Counted from the first letter of the stretch, positions 1 to 12,208 are shown. The stretch is 64,000 nt of DNA from Phytoseiulus persimilis (GCA_037576195.1 CM075103.1:6076001-6140000); one strand, 5' to 3'. The notes: generated by a model not told the origin, from the sequence alone. Program-made: numbers and translations.

Positions 1-182
1 TGTTCCTTGGAGCACCAGGTTCTTAAATCGAGATCTTCTCGGAGTTCGAGTAACTGGAGGGCCTTCTCTCGGAGTATTTTCCGAAATAATGTACTTTAAA
101 CATGGAGGCGCCTATTTTCCAATTTTTTTCGCTGGAAATACGTCTTTGCGTAGTGTGCTCAACCAACAGCCCCCCGACCTGG

Positions 183-2603
183 TCTTCCTTGTTCTGTTTC
201 AGCGCGGCATTCCTCACGATCCCCGTCGAGAGAGTTCGCGGCCGGTCCCTCACGTCCCTCATCCCGGAGAATCTCAACCGTTTCCACAGAGATAAAAATC
301 TCCCGTCACGATCGCTTGCGTTCGTCCGACCCCGCCAGGCTCACGCTGACCAAACGGCTCGATTGGTGCAATCAAAATTATCACAGGGTGACGTCTCCGC
401 AGCCGCTCGCACTTCGCTCTTCAACGACGTCACAGCTCCGCCGACTACCGAGACATTCCATCAACTAAAGTCCAAGCATCCACAGATGGTACCCCCTGCG
501 CTTTATCCGCCCGCTCCTCGTCCACCCGCTTTTATAAATGAAATCCGTCTCTCAGAGGCCGAGGTCGCGGCTGCCGGACGCAGTTTCCCCATCAGTTCAA
601 GCGGTGGCTCAGATGCTCTCCGACTGCGCCACCTGCGAGACCTCGTCGAAAAGGACAGCTATTCCTGTCGCCTCGTCACTGCTCCAACAAAGTTCTGCTC
701 TCTAGTCATCTATGGCAAGCTTCCCGATTTCGCCCTCGAGATTTTTACGGTGCCAATCTCATAGCGCTGCGAGAGAAAGGACGGCGGCATCCGGCCCAAT
801 GCGGTTGGTAATACACTACGTCGTTTGGCGGCTAAGGTCGCGGTCCGGAAGCATAGGGAGTCCATTTGCGATCTCATCGCGCCGACTCAGTTGGGGTTCG
901 GCGTCGAGGGAGCTTGCTAGGCAGCGGTTCACGCGGCAACGAGCTATCACGAGGTCAACAAAAGCTCCGACAAGGTTCTAGTCAAACTGGATTTCGCCAA
1001 AGCGTTCAACACATTACGCAGGGATCTCATCCTTACTTCCATTCACACCCATTCCCCGGCACTCCAGCCTATGATTCACCACGCTCACAGGCTGCCAAAC
1101 AAGCTCTTCTGGAAGGATCGCGCGATTCTGTCGACGAATGGGGTCCAACAAGGGGAGCCGTGGGGCCCCCCTTATCTTGTAACGCTCCACACGGACTCCC
1201 CTCTACCCTCGAATCGGAGTTCAAGCCTTGGTACTTGGACGATGGCACGCTTGCGGGTCCACTGCCAGCAGTTATCTCAGACATTCAGAGAGTGAGGGAT
1301 TCCGCCGCTGTCTCCGGGTCGGATCTCAATGTTGGCAAGTGCGAGGTGTCGACTTTTTCTGACGACGTACCACTGCATCTGACACACGTCGCGGGGGTCC
1401 GAGATCTGCTCCCCAGTGCCCGCCTTGTCGACAACAGTGACCTTGAGCTGCTGGGAGCTCCCCTGTCCGCTTCTGCCGTCGAGGCAGTCCTGAGGAAGAA
1501 GCTATCTCTTGTCGGTCTTTGGTGCTCGAGACTAGCGACGCTTGAACGCCCACCCTGCCCTGTTTCTCACCCGCTGTAGCCTGTCCTCTCCCCGGCTTCT
1601 ACACATTATTCGTTGTTCCGACACCGACGGGATTACAGACGCCTTGCGCCAGCTCGACTGCTCATCGGTGGCCTCGGCGTCCGCTCAATCTCGAATTTGA
1701 GCACCTGCACTCACCTTGGCTCCCTGGCTCAGGTCAGGGACCTGGCTTCGAGCTTCTCTCCACCAGAGGTCTCTGCCCACATCTGTGCCCGTATCGACTC
1801 CCTGTCAGTGAGATTTCGGAGCCAGTGGAACGATATTCCAGAAAAGATCTCTCTGGCCACGATGGTGGCAGTGGTCACCAGAACAAGGCAGACGGAGCTG
1901 CTAAGAGACGCCGCGGATGATTGTGAGAGGGCAAGATTACATGCTGCTTTCCATGCGACCAGTGGAAAATGGCTTTATGCCATTCCATCCCCGTCTATAG
2001 GCACGATGCTGGACAACAACACACTACGCATCGCTGCCGGACTCCGACTGGGAGCTGAAATCTGGCGTTTGGAGATCACGGTCTCAGCTTTTGCCGCAGT
2101 AGCGGCCGACATCCTCGGCACAGGGCTCTCAACTCCGTCATTTCGCACGCTCTTGGTTTCGCAGGGGTTGCCGGCACCTGGAACCGACTGGGCTCTCAGG
2201 CAACTCGGCGCTCCGAGCCGACGGCCTCACACTTTCGTCATGGAAGGCAGGGAGGTCTCTTGTGCGGGACGCCATGGTCTTGGATACTCTAGCGCCGTCG
2301 TACCGCAACGGCGCCGCTCGTGGGCCGGGGGTCGTCGCCAATATGGCGGAGGCGAGTAAGATGTCCAAATACAGAGAGCTGGAATCCCGTTTCATTGTCC
2401 AGCCTATAGCGTTAGAGACCCTCGGGGTCGTGGGAAGCTCAACGCAGACGTTCCTCAAAGAACTCGAAAGGCGAATCGGAGTGGGTACGGGATACAGAAG
2501 AGCCTTGGAGTTTCTGTTTCAGTGTGTGTCCATCGAGGTCCACAAAGGCAACAGTGCGGCGGTCAGCGGCTCCTTACCTGAGGCTTCTTATCTAGTCTTA
2601 TGA
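183..2603 (+). mobile_element. Decayed non-LTR retrotransposon (LINE) with reverse transcriptase
   Basis: A broken reverse-transcriptase ORF spread over all three + frames. In order one can read the pre-RT stretch (ARLVQSKLSQGDVSAAART near 363-420), GGIRPNAVGNTLRRLAAK near 783-840, the motif A region VKLDFAKAFNTLRRDL near 984-1030, NGVQQGEP near 1138-1160, and the catalytic WYLDDGTLAG near 1229-1258. A C-terminal part follows to a stop near 2601. The YLDD box and motif order identify a reverse transcriptase. Similar polyproteins occur in many invertebrate genomes, usually as multi-copy LINE-like elements. Several frameshifts and the lack of one continuous ORF mean this copy is dead. The 5' end is not defined; no target duplication or poly(A) tail was recognised. 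Clade assignment is uncertain. A related fragment lies at 39311-39760 on the other strand. Confidence 0.5.
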
Positions 2604-2638
2604 CCCACATAATGAATAACACAAAATTTAATTTCCCT

Positions 2639-2966
2639 CTATTCTTTCCACTGGTGATTACATTTCATATTGCAGCACTTGTAGAATGTCGTCATGGGTT
2701 TCGTCGGCACTTCTCGTTTGCATTTGCCTGAAGAAAGCTCGCGGGTGTTCGCACTTCGGGCAAGCCTCCTCGGTAGAATCCACATTCGCCCAAGCTGCTG
2801 TTGAACCCAGAATGTCGTCGATCGGCTTCAACCGGGGATAGGTTCTCTTCGAAATCTTCTGTCGTATGTGGTAAACGTATGGACACGTTGGACACACGAA
2901 CTTGTACGCTTCTGATCCTTCCTCAGCCGATAACATATTGGCGCATCTTGGACAGAACAACAACAT
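2639..2966 (-). CDS. POLR3K: RNA polymerase III subunit RPC10/RPC11 (one frameshift)
   Basis: Small zinc-ribbon subunit of RNA polymerase III, needed for RNA cleavage, termination and reinitiation in the nucleus. The start is the ATG at 2966 (MLLFCPRCANML), matching the family N-terminus; an ATG eight codons upstream is in frame but not conserved. The N-terminal ribbon has CPRC and CPTC pairs. The C-terminal TFIIS-like ribbon has CPKC and then CC..MKC.HQW. The catalytic-loop motif TRSADE is present. Directly after it the frame is lost: one extra base in GGGTTT (about 2696-2701, + strand) shifts the reading. Removing one base restores the expected tail, ending HQWKE and TAG at 2639-2641. No intron is seen. 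Length would be about 108 residues, the family size. The 3' end lies only ~35 bp from the end of the LINE. Assembly error is likelier than decay because everything else is conserved. Confidence 0.5.
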
Positions 2967-3365
2967 CGTGAAGAGGCAACGGCGACACACAACAATCCGT
3001 TTAGCTACTTCAACACCTTGAATGTTCTGAAAATGTCGCTTGGAACGATCTTAAAGGGCGGGATCACTAGTGCATTCGTCGGCCGAGGTGTTCACATCTG
3101 GAATGCCCTATCGGTTAGCCAGTCGGTTCAACACGCCATTTATAAATATTTCTGTTATAATCAGCTCCTTGCGATAAAGAATACTTCTATATCATATCGT
3201 TATCAAAGAAATACTCGAACCAGCTCGAAGCCAGCTTTGCGTCGTGTGAAATACATCTAACAGGATCTCAAGTTTCATGTGGAACAATTTGATAGGCTTC
3301 AGGGTCGTGTCAGAGTCGACTTGATTTTTTTGCTGTACAGGATCACATTAGGATTATTGTACATT

Positions 3366-4469
3366 CTATACTGCTGGATTCCGCTGTTGGCAAGAATTAT
3401 CTACGGAAAAAGTTCTCATGGCTTCCGAGGATGACGTCTCCATATGCGGTTTCAGTGGTTTCTCCCATGTCCTGAAATATGTCGTCTGCAACTCGTTGAG
3501 CTCGTATTCGACGAAGTGGTCAAAGAAGCTGATGAAGGGGAAGGTTTCTATGACGCCCTTCTTGAGCATTTGAAGCTTTGACTTGGTGTACGTCTCATAC
3601 AGCGGAGCTCGCAAGAGGTACGCGGCCAAACCGCGCGTTCTTCTCGAAAGTTCCATTTTCTCCGGTTTCTGGAGCTGTTGGCTACCTTGTAACTGCTGCT
3701 GTATGCTGATCGCATCCATGCCGAGAGCGATTAGGAACGGCTTCCAAGACTGCGACCCGAACAGCTTCAGGGAGACAAGGTGAGCCATAGGTGTCAAGAG
3801 GTAAATAACTTCCCCGACGAGCTGTGATCCTTTGAGTTCCGTTGGCACGAAGGAGAACTTCTCTTCCATGTGCTCCATGGGGTTCACTTTCGCGGTTTCG
3901 CACCAGCGCCGTTTGCTCAGCGGGGGCGCAGCGTCTAAAGTCCGGACCTCCCTGCCCGATTTCAGGGTGAAGGTCGCTTGAGCTCGCTTCTCGTGACGAA
4001 GGGAACGCAGCTTGGAGGCGTATTCCAAATCTTTCCTCCGTTCTAGAGGAGGAACGGGAGTACTCATTGACATCCCTTGCTTGAAGTTGAACAACAGCAC
4101 AGCACGGATCACAGTTTTCGCGGTTTGGATGAAAGCGATCATCGACCACCGGAAGGCATCCGCCACTCGCAAAGAACGTGATTTTCTCCAAGAAGCACTG
4201 CACATATTCCAAGGCTTGCAGAATGGTTTTCAGAGTCGAGACAACCTGCACTGCGCTAATGGGGAGCGCATGATGACGTCTCAATATGATGTCGTGAGCG
4301 GAGGCTGCACCAGGCTTGCCGAGGCACGCATCCCCTCGTTGAAGATCTCCCAACCTCCATGGACCCGCCAAAAGGTGAAGATTTCGATCACAGCTTCGAC
4401 TTGCCTCGCGCCGACAGGGTTCTGCTCAACGAACTCTCGGTACCGAGAAAGCAGCTTCGAAACAGACAT
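3366..4469 (-). CDS. PEX16: Peroxisomal membrane biogenesis factor peroxin-16 (two frameshifts)
   Basis: PEX16 is an integral peroxisomal membrane protein that recruits PEX3 and other membrane proteins during peroxisome assembly. The start ATG at 4469 gives MSVSKLLSRYREFVEQNP, aligning with the family N-terminus. The C-terminal part (positions 3366-4205) contains a hydrophobic block (GSQLVGEVIYLLTPMAHLVS), the SQSWKPFLIALGMD motif and LRAPLYETYTKSKL, all recognisable PEX16 features. The middle block, about 4170-4300, is read in a different frame: ILRRHHALPIS and LEYVQCFLEK fit PEX16 but lie in the -1 frame. A net one-base loss near 4300 and a one-base gain near 4167 restore the original frame. 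No intron is apparent. About 368 codons, slightly longer than the human protein, with an extra tail after the conserved YFRTWEK. Identification is firm; the reading-frame integrity is not. Confidence 0.5.
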
Positions 4470-5036
4470 CGCTGACGCTGGGACAGGTGACGTGGGGAAA
4501 AGAAGAACGCCGGCGTTCCGCACCAGAAGCCCGAGGAAGACCACCTCTTGTTCGCAGCTGCAGCGGAAGCTAACCGCGCAGGCCACACTACTTCTGAGGT
4601 CAACTACTCAAACTGGTCAAGTTCTTATCCTCAAACTTACTCAGTTCCGCTCAGAAGCCATCGTACAAAGGAAGTTTCCGTGAAGACCAAACAAAGAACG
4701 TCTCCAGGGCTGGAGCTGGCCGCCAAACTGGAGCCTTCATGGGTAGCGAATTTCTCGGGAAAATGTTCTCCTGCGCTCCTGGGCGAACGGAATAAGCGGA
4801 CAAGGGACATGACCTTGAAGCGATCGGATCGATTTGAAAAACTCACCTAGATATCTGATATTGCAGATCGCTCCACCACATTGAGCTCTCGGCGTCTGAG
4901 ATTGCGGCGGAGACGGCGAGCCTGTTTTGGCGGTCACGAGCCGTCTGCTCTTTGTAATGCACACGAAGGCTGCGAGAAGAGAGTAAAGATCATAGAGTTG
5001 GAGGACTTTGTAAGAAGACAGGCTCTGTGCGCGTCG
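4470..5036. other. Short intergenic stretch, nothing recognised
   Basis: Lies upstream of the PEX16 start. Open frames on both strands (for example 4548-4850 + and 4637-4846 -) have arginine- and serine-rich translations without recognisable motifs. It probably contains the PEX16 promoter and the 3' flank of the degraded gene. No repeat or RNA gene was seen. Confidence 0.5.
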
Positions 5037-5880
5037 TCACACAATTTTCTGAAGGTGAGCTCTCTCCGTCATCAGATGCATAAGGATCGATTCGTCGACT
5101 TGGTTACACAAGATCTCCCTCGTCGCTGCGGAGAGAACCCGAAAATCATGCTGGAGTTTCGCTGTGCGAACAGACTTCCTCTCGAGCGAGCTGTCGTCCC
5201 CGAAACGACGTCGATTTGGTGATATTTCTAGGAATGTTGCTCTGACGCTGAGGTTTTCGATGATATGATCATGGCTGCTTCCTCGACCTTGGCATACGCT
5301 CTCGAGAAGTGGGAATGCTCGGATATTGAAGACTCGTCGAGGAGAAGTTCGGGTCCATCGGAATCCAGAGAGAGATTCCTGGACTTTGGACTCGGCTGAG
5401 CGTATCTTTCAGGAGGAACGAAAATTGTCAAGTCATGCCTCACGGACTCCGTGATATCTCGGAATGGGACTTCAAGACTCGGCACAGCACGCTGATGAGA
5501 AACTAATTCTTCATCACAATACTTCGACACCACAAGTTTCAGATTAGAAGGAAAGACTCGCTCGTACGCCGCGTTGGTTTACGACAGCACGATTGTGGGG
5601 CGAAATCCGCTCGGGATCGTGATTCATTCCTCACCGCCTCTGTCGAGCTTGACTAACTGAAACCTAAGAGGATCTCCCACGGGGTCGCACCACGTTGGGT
5701 CCATGGGACTCTGCTGCTGGAGTTTCGAGTAGTACTCCGCGCGTTCTCACATCTTGACTTGAGGACATTCCGCAACATCTTGTATCTCGTGAGGATGAAG
5801 CGGGGAGCTCTAAGTCTAGATCGCCCTCCGAGTTGATCGAATCTGACGCCTGCAATAAAGAGTCGTATATTTCAGATCGA
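5037..5880 (-). pseudogene. Degraded or error-laden unidentified gene
   Basis: Reading the minus strand, protein-like segments follow one another but change frame and meet stops. They include YYSKLQQQSPMDPTW near 5720, then LVKLDRGGEE followed by TGA, ITIPSGFRPTIVLS followed by TAA, NAAYERVFPSNLKLVVSKYC near 5560, and VPSLEVPFRDITESV. A final block contains LSAATREILCNQVDES and ends HLQKIV with TGA at 5037-5039. Composition and continuity suggest one real protein of about 250 residues or more. At least two in-frame stops (near 5615 and 5565) and one or more frame changes (near 5255) break it. I do not recognise the family. It lies head-to-head with ETFA, whose start is at 5883. Its neighbours also carry indels, so sequence error cannot be separated from genuine decay. 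Confidence 0.5.
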
Positions 5881-5882
5881 CC

Positions 5883-7162
<1,280 letters not shown>

Positions 7163-7357
7163 AGGAATGAAATTCGCTTAGGCTGAAGTGGTCGAAGGGG
7201 ACATGCCGTCTCGTCCCATCGCTTCCTATTGGAGCGTGCGGACGAAAAGACGGTTTGGTTTCTAGAGATTTTACCGCGACCGGAACATTCTTCTGGACTT
7301 TTACAAACGTTTGCGGGTCGATATTTTGATGATGAGTATATTTACGCTACAACTATG

Positions 7358-7363
7358 AATAAA
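7358..7363 (+). terminator. AATAAA polyadenylation signal, probably ETFA
   Basis: Canonical AATAAA about 196 bp after the ETFA stop codon, on the same strand, with no other + strand gene between. A reasonable 3' end signal, unproven. Confidence 0.5.
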
Positions 7364-7564
7364 TCTTCGCTGTAGAACGTCGGATCTTCCGATGAAAACA
7401 AGGAAGTCATGCTGGAGGACAGCTCCTGGCCTCCGTTTTTTCTGCAGATAACCGGTGTCGCTCGAAGGAGCATTGGCAACAGTCAGGGAATCCGGAGGAA
7501 AACGAGCAACCACACTATTGTCCGTTCCCGCGGGGGTCGCGGGAAACTCAATCACACACCATTC

Positions 7565-7785
7565 TACCAATGAATTTCCGAGAGATGCAAGTTCGACCAA
7601 TGAATTCTCGAAGCTGGGCCGAATTCAATCAATGAATTTCCGAAAGTAGACGCATTCAACCGATGAATTCTCGAACCCAGGAGAACTCAACGGATCAATT
7701 CTCAAACACAGGAAAATCCAACCGATCAACTCTCAAACCCAGGCAAATTCACCGATTAGTTCTCGAACCCCGGCGAAGGGAAATT
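7565..7785. repeat. 31-bp tandem repeat, about seven diverged copies
   Basis: The core tgaattctcgaa recurs at 7571, 7601, 7633, 7664, 7695, 7726 and 7756, giving periods of 30, 32, 31, 31, 31 and 30 bp. Copies differ at several bases (tgaattt, tcaattc, tcaactc, ttagttc). It lies in the ETFA 3' flank and has no coding sense. A minisatellite is the simplest reading. Confidence 0.5.
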
Positions 7786-8001
7786 TCTGACAACATCTAC
7801 GGCGTGGCCCAGATGAAGTGTTTCGTCCACATTAGAGCATCGAATTGAGACCGGAGTTGCTTCACCTCAGAGCCGCGATTTCTGTTTCCCAAGAAACTAA
7901 TCTAAATCCGGGTGAGATTGAGCAGAGTTCCGGTGGGAGAATGTCGACATGTCCCGAAAAGTTTTCAGAAAGGAAATCCACGAAAAACGACCAATTAACC
8001 A

Positions 8002-8007
8002 TTTATT
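8002..8007 (-). terminator. AATAAA polyadenylation signal, MRPL24
   Basis: TTTATT on the + strand, that is AATAAA on the minus strand, 27 bp past the MRPL24 stop codon. Confidence 0.5.
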
Positions 8008-8033
8008 GCCTATGCTTCCCTCAAAACTAAGCT

Positions 8034-8982
8034 CTAATACCAATAGAACTTGGCAGGAACGCGATCGTCTTTGATTCCATGTTCTTCCATGATGTCCATT
8101 TCAAACGTGGCCAGCTTAGGCAAGAATGTGATTTTGGCCAAGTCGTCGGGAGTGGTGTCTTTCGGTTGAGCTTTGTAAGATGCTATGGTTTTATAATCGT
8201 AGGTTTCCTCAGCCTGAATGGGAACGGGAATGATTCTCCCACTCCGCAACGAAATGCGAACTCGCTCGTTTTTTTCTGTGTATCTCCACTGCGCCTGGCA
8301 CGCTCGCTCATCACTGGGGTCGACCAGAGCAACCTGGAATGCGCACGGGAGGGGGTTTCGTTGGAATGATGGACGGCAGCGAGGTCGGATTTTCGTTGAG
8401 CAATTCGTCTAAGGTCGATTCGCGACTCACCTGTCTGAACATGAGGAGAGGTTGCTCCTCTTGAACAATCATCAGCTTGCCGTTGGGAGCTCTTTGTTCA
8501 GTATGTTTACAGTTCAGGCCTTCGACGCACACCCAGTTGCGTTCTTTGACAATGTAGTTGACTATGCCTTGCTTCCCTTTATCCTTCCCGACCAGGATCT
8601 GAACTCTATCGCCTTTGAAGAAGAGTTCCGGCACCGGCTCGACCAGTTGCGCGAAATTCTTCTTCCCGAGCTCGTTGAGAGTTTTGAAACCGTCGGTCCA
8701 GGGCCTATCCATGGAGTACTTGAAATCTGCATCGGGTCGCTTGATCACCTGTGATATCAACCGAAGGTGTGAGACCGTCGCAGAGAAACAGGAACGCTCA
8801 GGCCAGCTGAAGAGCGTCAGCTTCGATCAATCCAGAGCACTCACCACCCTCCTGTACTGCCTCCCTTTTGGGTTCTTCCACTCAATCTGCTCCGTGGCGC
8901 GTTTGATGTACCTATCCGGGAAGTTTGACCAAGTTTTTGGCACTTTTGGCGTGTACGAGAATAGAATATTTGTAAGCCGCAT
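8034..8982 (-). CDS. MRPL24: Mitochondrial large ribosomal subunit protein uL24m, three exons
   Basis: Component of the mitochondrial 39S-type ribosomal subunit. Exons on the minus strand: 8982-8845, 8748-8431 and 8333-8034, total 756 nt, 251 residues, all phases consistent with GT-AG borders. The first exon gives MRLTNILFSYTPKVPKTWSN, an organelle-type N-terminus, then FPDRYIKRATEQIEWKNP. The KOW motif is at about residues 88-120 (FKGDRVQILVGKDKGKQG, then ERNWVCVEGLN). PWTDGF at about 62-67 and VALVDPSDERACQAQWRYTE after the second intron are typical of animal L24m. The protein ends RVPAKFYWY and stop at 8034. No frame breaks, in contrast to ETFA next door. The gene is transcribed toward ETFA (convergent). 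Confidence 0.5.
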
Positions 8983-9203
8983 CTCGAGTTCGGCTGCCTA
9001 GTGACGGAGCGTAGGTTCGAGGTTCGGATGGCTCCACTTTGAGACGCAACCTCGAGACAGGTCCTCCAAAACCTCCCGAAGGCAATGAGGGCGAATCAAC
9101 TTCCACGAAACCGATGACGACCTCCGCTTTGAAAATTCGTCTCTCACCACGCACAGTCTGCGCCGAAGATAGCAGTTTCCAAGAGTGAATGTTTATTTAC
9201 ATA

Positions 9204-9440
9204 TTAGCAGACGCTTTCTGTCTGGTCAACAACGTTTTTGTCCACAGGAAGTGCATGCAAAGCGAAGTACAGTGCGATCTGTTTCTCCTTCCAGTTCTGA
9301 CGATGGCCGGGTCGCCCTGGAACTTCATCTGGGCTTAACGTGATCTCAAACGGTAATTGTTGATCCGTCCATTTCTCCATGATCGGCTCCGAGATATTTC
9401 CTGGCGAGTTTTCGAGACAACCATTGTTAGTTCCATACAT
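9204..9440 (-). CDS. Small hypothetical ORF, head-to-head with the FLYWCH-like gene
   Basis: A 78-codon ORF from ATG 9440 to the stop at 9204. The translation (ISEPIMEKWTDQQLPFEITL, then NWKEKQIALYFALHAL) looks protein-like and not like a shadow of another gene; I do not recognise it. Its start codon lies 18 bp from the divergent ATG at 9459, which would force the two 5' ends to overlap. Alternatively the ORF is a terminal exon: a possible acceptor (cgccag) lies at about 9401. No motif, signal peptide or membrane segment is evident. Confidence 0.5.
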   Translation of the reverse strand: MYGTNNGCLENSPGNISEPIMEKWTDQQLPFEITLSPDEVPGRPGHRQNWKEKQIALYFALHALPVDKNVVDQTESVC

Positions 9441-9458
9441 ATTCAGGATACAGAAAAC

Positions 9459-10767
9459 ATGGATCGCATTGGGGAATTTCTAACTCTTTGTGACGGTGCT
9501 GCTTTCGGACGCCGAATTTGGTGCGATCAAAAAGGTCGTTACTCGGTCGATGGACAGGAGGGCATCTCCGATTTCTTCTTCCATCAGAAATCAAGAACTT
9601 TGGACAACCTGTACATTTATTTGAGATGTAAACATTGCAAAACGTGAGTTACAACGCTGAAATGACATCGCCGAGTCGCGTCGGGTTTCGAGCTCTCGCT
9701 GTGTAGTGTACAACTCGTCCTTCGCCGAGGAGCTCAACTTGCTTCGTTTCAGGCGCAACATCCGATGCCCGGTCAAGGTGAAGATAAAATCCAGCTCCGG
9801 TGAAATCGTGACGATGAGGAATCTTCACAACCACCTTCCAGAGTTTGATGGCCACGGCCTGGTTGTGCGGACAGCCAGGGCGAATTGGTTAAGAGCGTTG
9901 AGGAAGAATCCGCGAGAGTCCCCCATGAACGCAGTACTCAACGAACGGCGCAGGTGGGTTTGGATTAGCCGCTCGAATCCATCTGGAAACCTCATCGTTG
10001 ATTACCGTTGAGTTCTGGCGTTTCCTCGCCGAGGGTTGCGTCATGGTCCTCTTCCAGGTTGCCGATCGAGATTGCTGCTCAAATCAAACCGGTCAGCCAT
10101 GTCACCACGGCACGGCGTCACGTCACAGCCGCGGGAAAATTAGCCCAAGTTCGCAGTCTTCAAGAGCTGCTCGAGTTCATTGACGACAACGGAATCCCTG
10201 AGTTCGCAAACGCTGGCAAAGGCCGACGCCTGCTCTACATCCACAAGCTCAAGGACGACAGCGCCGTTCCAGTGATAAACCGGAATCTGGATCTCATTTC
10301 CAAGGTGACCAACCCTCACCCACCTCACACCCCACGCAGCCCTGAACCTCGAGAACAATATCTTGAAGTTCCCCTTGATCGGGGTGAGCAAGAGTCATCC
10401 GCTCGCTCCATCAAGGTGAAGGGGGTCGACATTAGTGGAACCTGGGAGCTCCTCGATAGCGGCCTCATCACCCCGACCGACTTCATCGACCTCGTGAAGT
10501 TGAAAGTCGGAAACGGTGAGTTATCTAGTTCTACCAAGGCTCGTTCTTCCGTCATTATTCACACCCGAGTTATCGAGTTATTCCTCCAATTCTATAGCGG
10601 CGAGTCCACAACTCGACATTCGTGCCGAGGAGGCCTCGGAATCGGATCATTGCCCCCGTCCTCCGGAAGTGAACATCGCGAACAGAATCTTGCAACATGA
10701 CCACGACTACATGCTGCCGACCTGCATTTACGATGGCGACCATTCCTACACTCGTCCACCGGAGTAA
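9459..10767 (+). CDS. FLYWCH-type zinc-finger-like protein, four exons
   Basis: Exons 9459-9643, 9753-9953, 10058-10515 and 10598-10767, total 1014 nt, 337 residues. All borders are GT-AG and phases match. Residues about 38-90 resemble a FLYWCH finger: FFFHQKSRTLDN, YIYLRC, then C57, C67, H87 and H89 in a C-x9-C-x19-H-x-H pattern (RNLHNHLP). In animals this fold binds DNA and is also found at the N-terminus of Mutator-like transposases. The rest (IEIAAQIKPVSHVTTARRH; GVDISGTWELLDSG) has no domain I recognise, and no transposase catalytic core follows. The protein ends YDGDHSYTRPPE. The short intron-like gap near 10310 is only 35 nt and stays open, so I keep it as coding. It could be a domesticated transposon-derived regulator; the function is unknown. 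Confidence 0.5.
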
Positions 10768-12208
10768 TGTGAGTCCTCATTTCCATACTTTCTGTGAATT
10801 AGGCCTTTCGTAAAGTATTCTTCGGAACAACCCCCAGATAATAAGGCTTCTGCTCGCTCGGCGTATCTGAACAAATATATCGATGATATTGACTGCGTTA
10901 TAAATGTAAATGTTGGTCATGGAGCTGATGGATCCGTATTTCCAGACCCGAGAAGCGGAGTTGGAACGCACACGATACCCTCGACGCACGATCATAGAGA
11001 TCATGGGATGAACAAGCGGCGATCTACCCTCAATTGTTCGCCGAAGGGTGTGCATTAACCTCGCAACCCATTCCAGCGCGGAACTTGAACTTCGAGTTGA
11101 ATTTCTGGAATGCTATTCTCGATTGACGACCTGATTAAAACCGCAGTGATGTGTTGCGGAACGATCTGGGAGATGTATACTGTCCCTATCATCGGATTGT
11201 AGTTTTCGAAAAGAATTCAGTCGGAAAACATTAAGTCGCCAGTCATTCGATAATGAGCACAGGAAGAATCAGGTTTCGAGATGAACTCTTGGTGGCGAGC
11301 ATATGGATTCTGGCTGGTTAGTTACTTCTTCTGATCCACATGGTTCGGTCAGAGTTCAAGTACAGTGCAGTATTCGAAGGTGACACGGTATCTAAGACGC
11401 AAGGCAAAACAGTACGGCTGTTGTAATCGCAGTTGCCACTTCATCCCGTCTTTGTGTACATAGTTCTCGCGGGGAACCTAAACTGATTTCGAGATGCGCG
11501 TTGGAATTGAGGACACTGTTTTCATCGAATAAATAAGGGGCTATCATCGTTTTTGACCCGTTAAATTGCCAGTGAGTCATTCCCAGATGAAGGTACGGCA
11601 TCGATAAAGGTCTGAGGCGATACACGGTCGGAAATCCGGGTCGGTACTTGGATACTTTGGAAAAAAAATTCATCCAACTCCTGGTCTGAAGCTTGGGTGA
11701 TATACAATCGATTCTCTTGGGGCACGGAGATATCCGACCAAAGTCCGGGAATTGTGGAGGCGAGTTTCGGAGATGCATTCTGAAAAACCTGACCATCTGT
11801 CGGGAAAAATCGATCGCCCTCAGATCCACTTCGCGGGCACGAGCCTCTAATCTTCGTCAATATACTGCCTGCCCGAAATGGAACTTTCAACTCCCTTCAC
11901 ACGGAGAGAGCGCTGCTGTGGCATGCTATGCCCATTGCCTGCTCACGACACTGATCGGGTCTCACGTTGGAGCTCTATTCTTAGGGAGAACTGGCGAGAA
12001 GAAGCTTTCATGGAGCTGTCACAGCTAACAATCAAACTAAAAACGACGATCGGAACGACTACTATACGCTCGACTGCCCGATTTCGCTCTGAGCATTGTC
12101 GGAAACGTTTCTTCCGAATCGTTCCAAACTCTCCTTGGTCTCGGCCCCTCCTTCGTGGGCGCCGCTTCCCGCCGTTCAAAACTTTTTCCCAAGCGTTTCG
12201 TCTGCTCT
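10768..12208. other. Intergenic region, nothing firmly recognised
   Basis: Contains minus-strand ORFs at 11392-11829 and 11561-11890 in overlapping frames. Neither shows a recognisable motif and neither has convincing splice neighbours. No clear repeat, tRNA or transposon terminus was found. Confidence 0.5.

Noticed and set aside
2330..2360. YY1-like motif ccaatatggcgga
   Set aside because: It lies inside the LINE coding region and has no downstream gene start.
5570..5612. Reading TGA and TAA as sense codons in the degraded gene
   Set aside because: All intact genes in the window end with ordinary TGA or TAG stops and contain none internally, so a variant code is unsupported.
10300..10345. 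Intron of 35 nt in the FLYWCH-like gene
   Set aside because: Too short for splicing and the frame stays open through it, so it was kept as exon.
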